Shown: piece after piece, positions 23,830 to 34,914 of the stretch
Layout of the letters: every line of letters starts with the position of its first letter
Numbering within the stretch: position 1 is the first letter of the stretch
From: Amborella trichopoda
Taxonomy: Eukaryota > Streptophyta > Magnoliopsida > Amborellales > Amborellaceae
Reading direction: 5' to 3'
Length of the DNA: 64,000 bases
Assembly: GCF_000471905.2 (NCBI RefSeq)
Contig: NW_006499973.1
Coordinates: 2,437,593-2,501,592, forward strand
Notes under the pieces: model-generated
Seen by the model: the letters and a program-made list of their open reading frames with translations, nothing else
The model's database searches: none
Told to the model about the DNA's origin: nothing
Program-made: the position numbers and the translations under genes

Positions 23830-23884
23830 TGATATGACGACCCAAACTTTTCCCTGCCAGTTAGAAGGCATGACAGAATGGGGA

Positions 23885-24290
23885 AGTGTGTCAGCACCGG
23901 TTGGAATGCCCAATGCTGGTTGGGTTGCCCAGCGCCGGTTGGGTTGTCCAACGCCGGTTGGGTTGTCCAGCGCCAACTATGAAGGAGAAGTGTGCCAGCG
24001 CCGGTTAGGTTGTCCAGCGCTGGCTGTGAAGGAGAAGTGTGCCAACGCTGGTTAGGTTGCCCAGAACCGATTGTGAGGGAGAAGGAGCACCAGCGCCGGT
24101 TCGACTTCCTAGCACCAGTTGGGTTGTCCAACACCGACTGTGAAGGAGAAGGAACGCCAATGCCGGTTGAGTTGCCCAGCATCGGTTGGATTGTGTACAG
24201 CAACAGCTTAGAAGAGGAAAAGCCCAGCGCCTGTTGCTCAGCATCGGTTTCCCAGCACCGGTTGGGAGGGTTAGCGCCATTTGGGTAATG
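23885..24290. repeat. Tandem array of CAGCGCCGG-type units, 3' LTR
   Basis: This is the counterpart of 16328-16790. Some units form inverted pairs, for example GCCAGCGC and GCGCTGGC near 23996-24025. Confidence 0.85.
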
Positions 24291-26054
24291 CCAGCTGCAT
24301 AACACCAGCTGTGTTTCATCATGCGTGTACAAGGTGTTACCGCCAGATGTGTTTCTACTGTCTATGTTTTCCATGGGGCACAAGCATGCTCCAACCCATC
24401 TCAAGATGATGTCCCCCATGTTTTCTTTCTCTCTCCCCTCTTGCATGCCACTTGTCAATTGCATGTTTCCATCTCATGATGATGTCCCCCATGTTTTCTC
24501 TCTCGCTCTCCCCATGCATGTCCTTTAGTTTTGCATGAATGCCACTTGTCCCATGCTGCCCTTTTTCCTCTTTTATTAATAGAACCCTTCCCATCCATAT
24601 CAAGAGATTTGGCCCTCTCTCTCTCCCATGTTTTGCCCTCTCTCCCTCTCTAAAAGACCTAGAACCTCAATGTTTGGGAGCTTGACCTTTGAGGAGGAGC
24701 TTGGTAGAGGGTAAACTTGGAGTTCTTGTGAGGTAAGTGGATCTCTACCCCCTTGCACCAAGTTGTATGAGGCATGAATTAAAGCATGAATAAAGTTAAA
24801 TGGTGAATGAATTGAAGCATGATTTCAAGAATTATTTTTGGCATGAGATTTCATAGGAATTGTGTTAGAGTAATAGAGTTATATGTGTGTTGTTGTGCTC
24901 AGGTTTTCCGGTAAATTAGTCCTTCTTTGTGTATCATGCTATGCACTATGGTGATATCTGTTGAGTCTGAAAATTGGTGAGTGGTTTCTTTTGTGAGTCC
25001 AATTTAGACTGGTTTTGGTCTCGTGTTGTTATCTTGCATAATTTATAAGTTGCTGAGTGATCCTTGACATGCCATGGCTGGACTGTGAAAATCCAGAGAC
25101 TGTTCATATTTTGGTTACACCTGGTTGACCTATAAAATGATCTCAAAATCACCTAAAATCACTACCATTGGAAATATCTCTGAGTTAATGCTTATACCTA
25201 GATGCAATTCTTGATAGATTGGAAGATATGATGTGAAATGTTCATGCATGTCACTGTTAGCATACTATTACAATTTTTAGAAATGTTATTTCTGTTGTAC
25301 CGAAACTTTACCCAATTTACAAAAGTCCAAATGACACGAAACTACTTCGAATTGAAAGATATACAAGGGTAGTAAAATTTTTGTGTTTGGCCCCTGTCGA
25401 AATTTCTTGCAAAAAAGAAGATATGTTTCGACATGTACGGGTAAGTCACTGTTTGACTGTTTTCTTGCCGTTTTACATCAACCTAGCTGTGATCACTGGT
25501 TTTCACCAACCAAACGAAATCCCTTTTCTGTCAAACCACATCCTTTTTAATTAAATCTGAGTAGGTTAAAATTTTCATGTAGCAATCATTTTTAAATGCA
25601 TCTTAGATTGAAAGTTATTTATAATTTTATGAAAATATGTCACTATGGACAGTTTTGATGAAAGCACAGATTTAATGCCTCTTATGTCATTGAGTTTGAT
25701 AGACCAAAATGTATCCATTTTATTCCAAACCACTTTCATTTGAACGTTTTATGAGATAGATTTATTCACATGTTGATCACGTTTTGAAATCCCTTCTTGA
25801 TTTAGAGTCATGGACAAAATTTCAAAGACATGTCACTGTCTTCACTGCACAGCAGATTTCAGAAGAAGTGTCTTTGTTCTTGGGTTCTTTTGCGGGGGCA
25901 AATAAAGTCCAAATACACTCAAACCACCCCTACATGAAATATAGTTGTGTCTAATATAAAATCTATTTTGGAACTATCTTCAAATTCCAAATGGAACGAA
26001 AGCTATAGCCTTGTTTATGTCACTGTCTGAATTTTTAGAAAGCGTGACATTGAT

Positions 26055-26375
26055 ACTCTGATTCTGTTATATGAGCTCTGATTTTGTTATATGAGCTTTG
26101 ATTCTGTTATAAGAGCTCTGACTACTGTTATATGAACTCTGATTGTATTATCTAAACTCTGATTTTGTTTTATGAACTCTGATTCTGCTATCTGAACTCT
26201 GATTTTGTTATATGGACTCTGATTTTGTTATATGAACTCTGATTCTGTTATCTGGACTCTGATTCTGTTATATGAACTCTGATTTTGTTTTTTGAACTCT
26301 CATTCTATTATATGAACTCTGATTCTGCTATAAGAGCTCCAATTTCTGTTATATAGACTCTGATTCTGGCTGCTA
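26055..26375. repeat. 20-bp tandem array, 3' LTR
   Basis: Variants of GAACTCTGATTCTGTTATAT run head to tail, as in 18455-18800. Individual units differ between the two LTRs in order and sequence. Confidence 0.9.
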
Positions 26376-27440
26376 CACAATGGATCCTCCATTGGTAGTG
26401 AGCCCTCTGATTCTGTATGTGTGAACACGGACTTGCCGCACATTGATATATATATGTGATATTCTGTCAGACTCTATAAGTGTGAACATGGACTTGCTGC
26501 ACCTTGACATGTGAGCTTGGACTTGCCACATGATCCTTCCTGGATTCTCGATGACAGGAAGCGAGTTAGACTCTGATTGTACTTGGGAGGCTCACCCCCC
26601 TAAGATTTCTGAGCACTATTCATTGGGACCCCTTTGATAGTATTGAGAGAATAAGAGGGTAGTGTCTTGCAAGGCTTCAACCTATCAAAAACTCCAAAGC
26701 ATGCTGGGGACTGTGTGTGCTTGTGTGTGTGTCTGTGTTTGTGTGAAGACATTACAAAGTGATGTTAGCTTGTCATTGTCTTCCCTCTTGAGTGATAGTA
26801 GAAGTCCTAAGCAATGAGATTGGCTTGGTCTAATGAATAGGGCTTCTACTTCAAGAGTAGCTTGTTTCTGTTTTTCCTATTCGAATTCTGTATTCTGTAT
26901 GAACATGTGAATGTATATGTACAACTCTTATATATACTCTAACGTGTGAACACATTCTGTGAAACAAATGTGAATTCTGACAAATCATGGACATCTAATT
27001 ATGTACTTACAGATAGTCCGGAATTTAACGGTAGTGATCTACTTACTGAGCTTATTGCTCACTCCGCTTATTTCATCCATGTAGAGAACTAGTACTTGAT
27101 CATGTATGGTGAGTGGCAAACCGATGATAGCAGGTGTTTGGAGTTCAAGCTGGTTCATGGCTCTCTTCTTGACCTTGTAAGTGTCTGGTGGTGTTGCCAC
27201 ATGATGTTCTTTTTTATGTAATATTTTGAGATGAATATTTGTAAAGACGTTTTGGGGATGAATGAAGTTAATGGTTTAAATTTATTCAGTTTTCTGTCGC
27301 TTGATGTATGAGTTTTATCTTCTTTTGTGGTTTGCTTTGATTCTCTACTTTCAATACATGTTGATGCCACTTCCACCTGAGTGACGTACGGAACCTCTGT
27401 GTTCGCAATCCCACGCTCTGTCACCCTCAGGGTCATGACA

Positions 27441-27445
27441 ACTTA
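27441..27445. repeat. Target-site duplication of the chromovirus (right), ACTTA
   Basis: It matches 16270-16274 and is followed by CTCGGGCTGGCTCGC, the continuation of the Tat LTR. Confidence 0.88.
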
Positions 27446-29880
27446 CTCGGGCTGGCTCGCATGGGTGCCCTCTTAGATCACGAAGAAAGACCCCCAGCTA
27501 CTTGAGCTGGTTCGGAATCACCTCCCTTGACCTATAATCCTCCTGTTTTTCTACACAACACTTAATTTGTAAGACAAGTGGATTGAAGGACCCAACCTTG
27601 TCTTAGAGCAATGCACGTTCATATGAGAAGGCGATGGAGTGAAAGGTTAGACGAAAGATAGAAAAGGGGAGAGAACATGACGAAGGGGCGAGACTTAGCA
27701 TGGCAGCCGGAAGTCACTGACTTTGGGTGGAAGCATGACGAGCATGGTTCATAAGACCAGCATAGCGGCAATACTACTCACAACCAAGGTCGACGCGGCG
27801 ATGCTAAGCTAAGCCTACCCTTAGTCAAGTGAGAAGAGAAAGGGGCGAGACTGCGAAGAGAGGGCAGTCCAGGCGACAATAGGCGTTGCAGTGAACAATG
27901 CGAGGAGACGGCGCATCCCTTGCGAATGGCGCTAACTCCTAGCGTGGTATGCGGCAATGGTTCCTCCTAGGTCACACGGTGATAAGCGCGGGACGTAGGA
28001 AGAACGATGATGAGCACTGGACGTGTAGAGGAATCTCATGGATGACGATAATCGTTGCTAGAGCCTCTAGTGGGCGGCGATAGGTATCGCCTTCCATGCT
28101 AAACGTACAACAGAGGAAGACCCCCGTGAGTGACAACAAGCTTCGCCATTTAGGCTCTTCACTAAGATGTCACAGCTATGCCTATGGGCGATGATGGGCA
28201 GTGCCGTCTACTGATCTCATTGAGAGAAAGAGACAGACGAGAAGAAGGGGGAGAAGACTCGCGCATGACACTGCCATCGTCGTGCGTGACTTGTGAGACC
28301 AGTGGAGAGGCATGCGCGGCACTGCCGCTGCCATGCGTGGCCTCTGCAAGGAACTCAAATGAAGTAAATATGGGAGAGAGAGGAGAAGAGAGAGAAGAGA
28401 AGAAAATAAAAAAAGAAGAGAGAGAAGATTTACCTCAACCCTAGGGGTACTGGTCAGAAGTTTCTCTCACCTCACTCTCTCTCTCAAACATAACACCACA
28501 ATGATAAGAAAGAGAAACTTGTATTACACAAAAACTCCCTCTTATGTGTGTCTATCTTCTGTATCCTCTCTATCTCTCTATATCTCTCTATATCCATCTA
28601 TATCTCGACGTATAATGCTGATACGTATATATAGAAGTGTGCCCCAAACATATGCTGGACATTATGATTAAATTGATTTAAAAGAAATTAGAAAATAGGG
28701 TGCAAAATGACATATTTGCTCCTTCCTAACAAGTTGTAGAATTCCATAACAGTACATGTGTTGCTTTAGGACTTGCGTGTTCTTGCATGGCTGATTCGGG
28801 GTCGTTTTGAAACCCAATTGATCGTAAGTTGATTGTTTTCTTGTAGAGCTGGACATGACGATCGATTTGATACCAACTTGGCGCCATGGATCGTGTTTTT
28901 AGTGCACGATCATGTGACCTGAAATTTGAGTAGATCTTGAAATTTTGAACCGATAGTGTATTCGTTCCTTGATGTTTTTCTGTGTTTTCTTCACTGAATC
29001 ACACTGAGCATGCTGCTACGATCATAGGGCATCAAATGCAGCTCGATTCCGTGGCTGAATGAAGATTTTGCAAGTTTGGAATTTTAGCCGGTATCAAGGA
29101 TTCCGGTGACGAAATCTGCAGTATGTTCGTCAGCTTCGTGTGCAAAATTCGACAGTTCATCACGTACGGGGTGTGGGTCATAGATGGCCCAAGACCTTAC
29201 GCCCGCAATGGAATTGGTCTCGCGTCGATCGGGCTCGCGAGTGCTGTGATCTGGCTTCTCAAGCGAGTTATAATGCTGCTGAATTTCCTGCACTTTCTTC
29301 ATGGATCAGAAATTTCTCTCTAGCTTTTCTTCGCGCTCGGGTATCGTCACGGGGTGTACCATATATCGAATTGCTCATCTTAACTAAACGAACATCCTCA
29401 CCAAATTTTAGTGCGATCCGATGTGAGACGGTAGAGATATAAGCATCAAAAGTCACTGATCATGACTATCCCTTCAATGGTGTAATGTTGCAACGGGAAT
29501 AGCGTTCGACTTCACCTGTTTCACTCTTTCGCCCATAACATCTTCTTGTAACATCCGATTGAGCTGAAACTTAACCCTTATGAGTTTTCAACCGTGTTAG
29601 ATCCAATGGTGGTGGTCTCATAGCAATTTAAGACACTAAATATGTAGCTCTAGTTATAGGGGTCTATTTCAGGGTGCTAGAGGTCGACTCTGCCGAAATT
29701 TTTTCTCAATCCGCACTGTCTTAGACATGTTGGAATGTGACAAAACTTGGCAAGAGACTCTTGAGAAAGCTCATGAAGATCTTGGCCAGTTCTGGGGCTG
29801 TTCTGACCATCAAAATTTCCACTACTTGCTAGGCTTTTATTGAGCGGGGGGCCCATGTTGATGAAAAATACCGTCCAACA
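27446..29880 (-). repeat. 5' LTR of Tat copy 1, outer part
   Basis: It continues the LTR begun at 16109 and ends CGTCCAACA. It matches 1210-3569 throughout. The minus-strand TATA box is at 28626-28633. About 200 bases further into the transcript lies a splice-donor-like GAGGTAAAT (near 28430) at the start of a CT-rich leader. Confidence 0.9.
28626..28633 (-). promoter_or_regulatory. LTR TATA box, Tat copy 1 5' LTR
   Basis: TATATATA sits in the minus-strand context CTTCTATATATACGTATC, the same as in the 3' LTR. As part of the 5' LTR this would be the element's own promoter. Confidence 0.6.
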
Positions 29881-29885
29881 CACAT
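29881..29885. repeat. Target-site duplication of Tat copy 1 (right), CACAT
   Basis: It matches 1039-1043. The E0 sequence continues beyond it. Confidence 0.85.
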
Positions 29886-30123
29886 GAGGGTGAGGAATTT
29901 TATAAAATCCCTAAAAACGTCTCTTCTCCCCCTAAAGTTTCCATGGACGGACCCACGAACAATGCATCCTTACGTTTGAGCATCCTAGTTGCATCATTGC
30001 ATGGATCTCCTCGACCTTTACTTAGTCCTGTGGCCAGAAAGAAAGAAGTAATAAAGCCAGAGGAAATTTTCCAAATTTCATCATTCTCGCTTTTCTCGAA
30101 GCACAAAATTCGATGAAGCAAGC
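29886..30123 (+). other. 3' untranslated region of E0 (right part)
   Basis: It ends CGAAGCACAAAATTCGATG then AAGCAAGC, directly before an LTR start. In copies 1 and 2 the same junction, read on the minus strand, is TGAAGCACAATATTCAGTG then AGGCATGC and the LTR. This fixes E0 as plus-oriented. Confidence 0.75.
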
Positions 30124-31425
30124 TATTTGAATGCATTTTTTAGCACCTTGGTCCCTGATGCGGAATAAAGAGTAAGTAGGTCAATAAAGCCCACAAAATA
30201 GTGGAAATTTTTAAAATCTCATAATCTCCCCAAAACTGGTCAAGATCTTCATCAGCACTCCAAAAGGCCACTTGCAAAGTTTCATCGCGATCAGACATGT
30301 TTAATGCAGTGAACATAAAGAAATAATTTTGAAAAAATAGGCCTCTGGCACCTTGAAATAGACTCCATAACTAGAACTATATTTTTGATACATCAAACAG
30401 CTATGGGACCACTGTCATTGGATCCGGCACGGTCCCCCTATGGGTCAAGTTTCAGCTTAATCAGGCACTCTAGGACAAGATTATGGGTAAAATATCGAAA
30501 AGGGGTAAGCTGAACACTATTCTGGTGTGGCCACTCTGCACCAAAACACCATTAAAGGTGGATGTTTTCACAATCATAGGCAGTGACTTTCGAGGTCCAT
30601 ATCTCACCCCTTCTGAGTCGAATCGCACTCAAATTTTGTGAGAGTGTTTGTCATGTCAAGACGAGCATTTTGATATGTGGTACGACCCCATGACAATGCT
30701 TGAGCAGGGAGAAAAACTAGAGAGAAGTTGTTGATGCGTGAAGAAAGTTGCAGAAAATTTAGAAGCAGCATGCCTCACTCGAGTGACCAAATCACGACAC
30801 TCGCATACTCGATCGACACAAAACCAATTGTATTATTTGTGTAAGGTTCGTGGCCATTTCTGGTTCGAACCCCACGTGCGATGAATGGTTGGATTTCAAA
30901 CATGAAGGCATCAAAACTGCTATAAATCTTATCATTAGATTTCGAGATTCTGGCCAAATACTCAAGACGACAAAATCTTCATCCGGACACAAAATCGAGC
31001 TGCGTTTATTGTAATGTAATCATGACGTACTCAGTGTGATTCACCGAAGAAACTGAGGAAAACCATCAAGAAACGAGCACATAATCGATCCAAAGTTTTC
31101 AAGATTCAAGAAAATTTCTAGTCTCATGGCTTAAAAATATGATTCATGGCTCGAAATTAGTATGAAATCGATCGCCATGCTGAGCCTTATAAGAAAACAA
31201 TCATCTTTTGATCCAACGGGCATCAGAACAACCCCAGATCAGTCATGGAGGATCACACAAGTTCTCGAGCAGCAGCAAGGACTATTCTAGAATTCCACAC
31301 ATTATTAGGCAGGAGCAAAACAGTCCTTTTGCAACCATTCTCAGAATTTTTTTTAATTCAATAAATTGTAATTATCTTCAATTTTAGGTAGTTTTTGGGT
31401 GTTCACCAATGTTTGGGCCCAATTT

Positions 31426-31433
31426 TATATAAA
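31426..31433 (+). promoter_or_regulatory. LTR TATA box of E0
   Basis: TATATAAA is followed 51 bases later by AATAAA (31484-31489) and then the CT-rich leader. This is a compact promoter/poly(A) arrangement fitting the R region of an LTR. Confidence 0.6.
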
Positions 31434-31483
31434 CACGTAAAGCTAAATTGTAAAGGTCTTTCAGTTTATTTCACAAAAGCATC

Positions 31484-31489
31484 AATAAA
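31484..31489 (+). terminator. LTR poly(A) signal of E0
   Basis: AATAAA lies shortly after the TATA box within the LTR, where the 3' end of an element transcript would be formed. Confidence 0.5.
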
Positions 31490-31519
31490 GTTCCAATTTC
31501 TTCTTGAGTTCGTGGGTGC

Positions 31520-31940
31520 ATCTTGGAGAAAGAGAGAGGAGAGATAATAAAAGCGCCTGTATCCCTCGATAAGGTAACTTTCTCGCTCCTCCCCTCTTTT
31601 CTCTCTACCCCTCTTTCTCTCACCTCCTCTCTTTCTCTCTCCTCACCTCTTTTTCTCCTCGCCCCTTTCTTTCTCCTCTCCTCCCCTTTATCTTCTCATC
31701 TCTATCACTGTCTCCCTCTCTTCTTCTCATCTCTATCACCATCTCTCTCTCTTCTTCTCATCTCTATCTCTCTTTCTCTCTCTTCTTGTCATCTCTATCT
31801 CCATCTTTCTTTCTCTTCTTCTCATCTCTATCTCCATCTCTCTCTATTTTTCTAATCTCTATCTCTCTTTCTATCTCTTCTTCTCATCTTTATCTTCCTT
31901 TCTCTCTTTCCTTCTCATCCCTGTGTCCTCTCTCTGCTCT
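31520..31940. repeat. CT-rich low-complexity leader
   Basis: It is made of CTCTCTTTCTC and TCTTCTCATCTCTATC phrases. The long apparent reading frames here (Ser/Leu-rich) are composition artefacts. The complementary GA-rich tract lies next to the hairpin array at 63840-64000. Confidence 0.85.
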
Positions 31941-32500
31941 TCTTCTAGCACAATCAGCGATGTCTAGAGCCACCTGTGTCCTCTCTCTGCTCTTCTTTTA
32001 CCACAGTCGACGATGACTAGCGTCGCTTGTGTCCTCTCTCTGATCTTCTTCTAACACAGCCACTGATAACTAGCACTGCCTGTGTCCTCTCTCTTCTCTT
32101 TTTCTAACACAACTAGCAATGTCTAGTGCTGCTTGTGTCTTCTCTGTGCTCTTCTTCTAACACAGTCGGCAATGACTAGCACTGCCTGTGTTTTCTTTCT
32201 GCTCTTCTTCTAAACCCAACCAGCGATGCCTAGCACCGCCTATGTCCTTCTATCTCCTCTTTTCTTAACATAGCTGGTGATGCTTAGCACCGCCTGTGTC
32301 TTATCCCTCCTCTTCTTCTAACATAGCCGACAATGCCTAGTGTCGCCTGTGTCCTCTCTCTCTTCTTTGTCAAAACCTAGTCGGTGAAGGCTTAGTGCCA
32401 CTTGTGTTTTCTTGTGCCTCTTTTACCATCACGGCTTGAGAAGGCCTAGTGCTACCTGTGTCTCCTCTCTCCTTCCTTCCATCACAGTCGGCGGAAGCAC
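31940..32500. repeat. Tandem array of hairpin-forming units (E0 LTR)
   Basis: There are about ten units of 50-60 bp. Each joins CTCTTCTTCTAACACAG to a small dyad centred on ATGNCTAG, and ends CTGTGTCCTCTCTC. Arms differ between units yet stay complementary: CGACG/CGTCG (32008-32025), AGCA/TGCT (32115-32130), GGTG/CACC (32276-32291), CGACA/TGTCG (32328-32345). Other units are mismatched. Related units occur inverted at 54600-55235 and 63525-63840. Confidence 0.8.
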
Positions 32501-32564
32501 ATCGTCGTTTGTACCTTTTCCTTCTTTCCCCTCCTCGCATTGTCGTATGTGTCTGTGAGAGTTT

Positions 32565-32717
32565 TTCTTTATTTTCATGGTTTGCTTTGATTACTGCTTT
32601 TCTAAAGAGATGAATGCACTTCGATCTGAGTGGCATTCGCTACCTCTATGATCGCGATCCCGCATCCTGTTGCCCTCCGACTTGGGACGGTTGGGGTCAG
32701 GAGGCGAGATCCTGACA
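32565..32717 (+). repeat. Chromovirus-type LTR terminus, truncated
   Basis: CATGGTTTGCTTTGATT, GCTACCTCTATGATCGCGATCCC, and GGGGTCAGGAGGCGAGATCC with TGACA align in order with the last 170 bases of the chromovirus 5' LTR (19755-19926). The rest of that LTR is absent. The following bases, GCTTCTAAGCCGATTGC, could be a decayed initiator-tRNA site. Confidence 0.65.
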
Positions 32718-33000
32718 ACAGCTTCTAAGCCGATTGCACAAGTTTTGACAACCTCAAGCTCTCTCTTGAGGTCAAAAAGGGGACACTCACGTAGTACCTG
32801 GTGGAGCCAAGGCAATGAGACTAGTAGACATAGAGGGCTAAGTGTCTGACGTCGCCTCTACATTTGTGAGGGGCAGAGATGTAGGAAGGTCTACAAAACC
32901 CCTAGACAAGGACTACTCTGCTTCTCCCCTTGATGAAAATGCTTCAAAACCTTGTGGCACCAGCGGCACTACAAGGAGGAGGGATGAAGTTGGTGAACTT
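32718..33000. other. Unassigned sequence
   Basis: I recognise no domain. An open stretch on the plus strand (32842-33102) has no family features. It may be internal sequence of a decayed retrotransposon. Confidence 0.35.
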
Positions 33001-33249
33001 TCCACCTTTGCCCATTTGCCCGCTGTCAAAAAAATAAATAAATATAAAGATGCATCAATCCAAGAAAGGAAGACGGCGCACAGGCTGCGTGCTCAGACCT
33101 AAGCAAGCAACATGACCTGGTGGGGAAGACGGACTCCTGCCGACCATGGTTCCTAATCAAAAGTGTTGCTTCAAAAAGAGGCAAACGCAGAAAAGGAGGC
33201 CTGATCAGATGACACAAAGGGTTTTTGCTTTTACTAAGGGTGCATTCCT

Positions 33250-33257
33250 TATATAAG
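33250..33257 (-). promoter_or_regulatory. Possible antisense TATA box of E1
   Basis: The minus strand reads CACTCTTATATAAGGAATGC, antisense to the presumed E1 orientation. Its relative position resembles the antisense TATA of copies 1-3. The motif is a palindrome, so the strand is uncertain. Confidence 0.35.
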
Positions 33258-34914
33258 AGTGAAAAGCCAATCAATGGGCCACCCACCCACCAATAGTAGG
33301 GGAATGCCGGTGACACGCGAAGCGAAGCCAGAAGCGACATATCGAAGCACCACTGGCATGTGAATTGAAGCGTCGCACGAGCCAGTACCAAATGCCTCAA
33401 AGGTACAATCGTACGAACGACACGTGAAGCTACGTGCCACACTTGCGAAAGATTATGCTCAGTCCTTAGGAAGCACTCAGGGCACGTAATCAAACCGTCA
33501 TATGATGACGATGACGCTTCCTCTTTCTCCCAACATTAACTACTGCATGCATGATGTGGCTCGTCGGAAATGACATGCCTACCACCGTCCAAATGCTGCT
33601 TAGGCATGTAGCCCAACACCTTTGGGCCTACCTACGACACGGCTGCACCACTATGCTTCGTGGGCAAGGGAGCCTCGCTCCTTGCCCCGCCCACATATGG
33701 GAACCCCGGAGGTCCCTAAAAAAAAACTGCGGGCTCTTGCGAAAATCAGCAATGACGCATTCCCCAAGGGCTATGATGAAAACCCACAAGGGCATCCCAA
33801 CCATAATCATGCAGCAAGCAGCAATCGCCCCACGGGCACAACGTGCACTTCATCACCCTTCCTTAGCCCCATCATCAGCATGGATAAGGAATGCACTGGC
33901 CCATCAAAAAAAAAAAATGAAGAATGAAGAAGAAGAAGAAGAAGGTGAGTTATTTTTATTCCATGAACAAGAGGATTACAACTTTATGGTTACAGCTTGT
34001 AACTACAATAAAAAAATATATACATCCGTTTTAAGGTAGATCGCACCACAAACTCTGCCACCTCCTCACCGTGGTGACCACCACCGGGAGAGGGTATCAC
34101 CCTCTTCAAGCATGCCTTGGAGAAGAGTGTGGGCTCCTCCTTCTCTTACTCAACACCTTACGAAGGTGAAGAGCCATGCGTTGGTCGAAGGGAGCAATAC
34201 ACGTGCGAAGACTAGGCGCACCGCCCCGACCAACAGCAATAATAAGCCCTCAAAGCCTTACGCACGGTTGAGAGCCCTATGTTATGGGTCCCGCACAAAC
34301 TGAGGAGCTTCGAAGCAACAAGCTTGCCCTCTGTCATGGGTCCACCGTCGCTTCCATGAGGGTAAATGCGTTCACAAGGATGCCCAAACCTACACACACC
34401 CCAAAAGCTAGTGTCAAGCAGTTAGCCCCCGCAACAGGCATCTCTCACTAGCCAAAATTCTTCAAAGTAAACGAAGTTTCACACTGTCTCCACACAAAGG
34501 AGCATCAAGAAAAGGGACTTCATCATAAAAGGGGAAAAAGGTGCCCTCACACTCTCCTGCCTAGCCCCCTTTCGAAGGTTCTAGGCTCCTCAAAGGTTGT
34601 TGCTTCCTTAGCATCATGTCACCCAGCTGCTAGGCCATGTGTCACCACAACGGTGCCTCATTGACTGTGACATTTAAACCTTCTCATGCCTCAGGCATTT
34701 CTCACGAAGTTTCACGATCAAATCACACTACGTCATGCTGCCAGCCTGGCATTATCAACAGATCACACGAGCAAATCCTGCGCCAAGCATCACCATCCAT
34801 GTGGCACTCTCCATCTGACCTCAACCCAATATGCAAGCGCCTCGTCAACCAAGCATCGCCTCTCTGAGCACGATTTATTTCGGGGCAGCTCATCATTCCA
34901 CCCCCAGTGGGTGC

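Larger units (their letters stand above)
16275..27440 (+). mobile_element. Chromovirus (Del/Tekay-type Ty3/gypsy), nested in the 5' LTR of Tat copy 1
   Basis: This is an 11.2-kb element with LTRs of about 3.65 and 3.61 kb and ACTTA duplications. Its primer site matches the initiator Met tRNA type (TGGTTTCAGAGC against TGGTATCAGAGC). A purine tract precedes the 3' LTR. The internal part is only 3.9 kb and holds a deleted gag, protease, reverse transcriptase, RNase H, integrase and a chromodomain-like tail. Most of the gag core is missing and all enzymes carry stops. Protein motifs (GMDWLSTHHATIDC, CLTRQQVKAEHQKP, TMWEREDEIREKYPHLL) are characteristic of the Del/Tekay group. Confidence 0.92.
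23830..27440 (+). repeat. 3' LTR of the chromovirus
   Basis: It begins TGATATGACGACCC and ends CATGACA before the ACTTA duplication. It aligns with 16275-19926. Some tens of bases are missing near the end compared with the 5' LTR (after TGTCACCCTC). It contains the GCGCCGG array at 23885-24290 and the 20-bp array at 26055-26375. Confidence 0.9.
1044..29880 (-). mobile_element. Tat-like Ty3/gypsy retrotransposon, copy 1 (hosts a nested chromovirus)
   Basis: The element reads on the minus strand. It has a 5' LTR at 16109-16274 and 27446-29880 (split), a primer site at 16088-16105, gag, reverse transcriptase, two RNase H domains, integrase, a 4.9-kb 3' region and a 3' LTR at 1044-3569. CACAT duplications flank it. 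The two LTRs (about 2.5 and 2.6 kb once the insert is removed) align along their whole length with many substitutions, so the insertion is not recent. Every coding domain carries stops or frameshifts. The second RNase H places it in the Tat branch. It inserted into the 3' region of an opposite-oriented relative (E0). Confidence 0.9.
30124..32560 (+). repeat. LTR of plus-oriented Tat-like element E0
   Basis: It starts TATTTGAATGC where other Tat LTRs, in the same sense, have TGTTGGAAGAT. Up to about 31330 it reads as the inverted counterpart of 28640-29880. Then come TATATAAA at 31426, AATAAA at 31484, a CT-rich leader and an array of hairpin units to about 32500. The expected Tat LTR end is not seen; a chromovirus-type LTR end follows instead. 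Confidence 0.75.

Noticed and set aside
23724..24464. 246-codon minus-strand frame at the start of the chromovirus 3' LTR
   Set aside because: It is produced by the tandem GCGCCGG units; the counterpart in the 5' LTR is not open over the same span.
31523..32016. Ser/Leu-rich open frames that look like membrane proteins
   Set aside because: They are translations of a CT-rich simple repeat inside an LTR leader.
33026..33493. 155-codon minus-strand frame with hydrophobic stretches
   Set aside because: No family features, and a TATA-like motif sits within it. It is probably chance in a 3' untranslated region.
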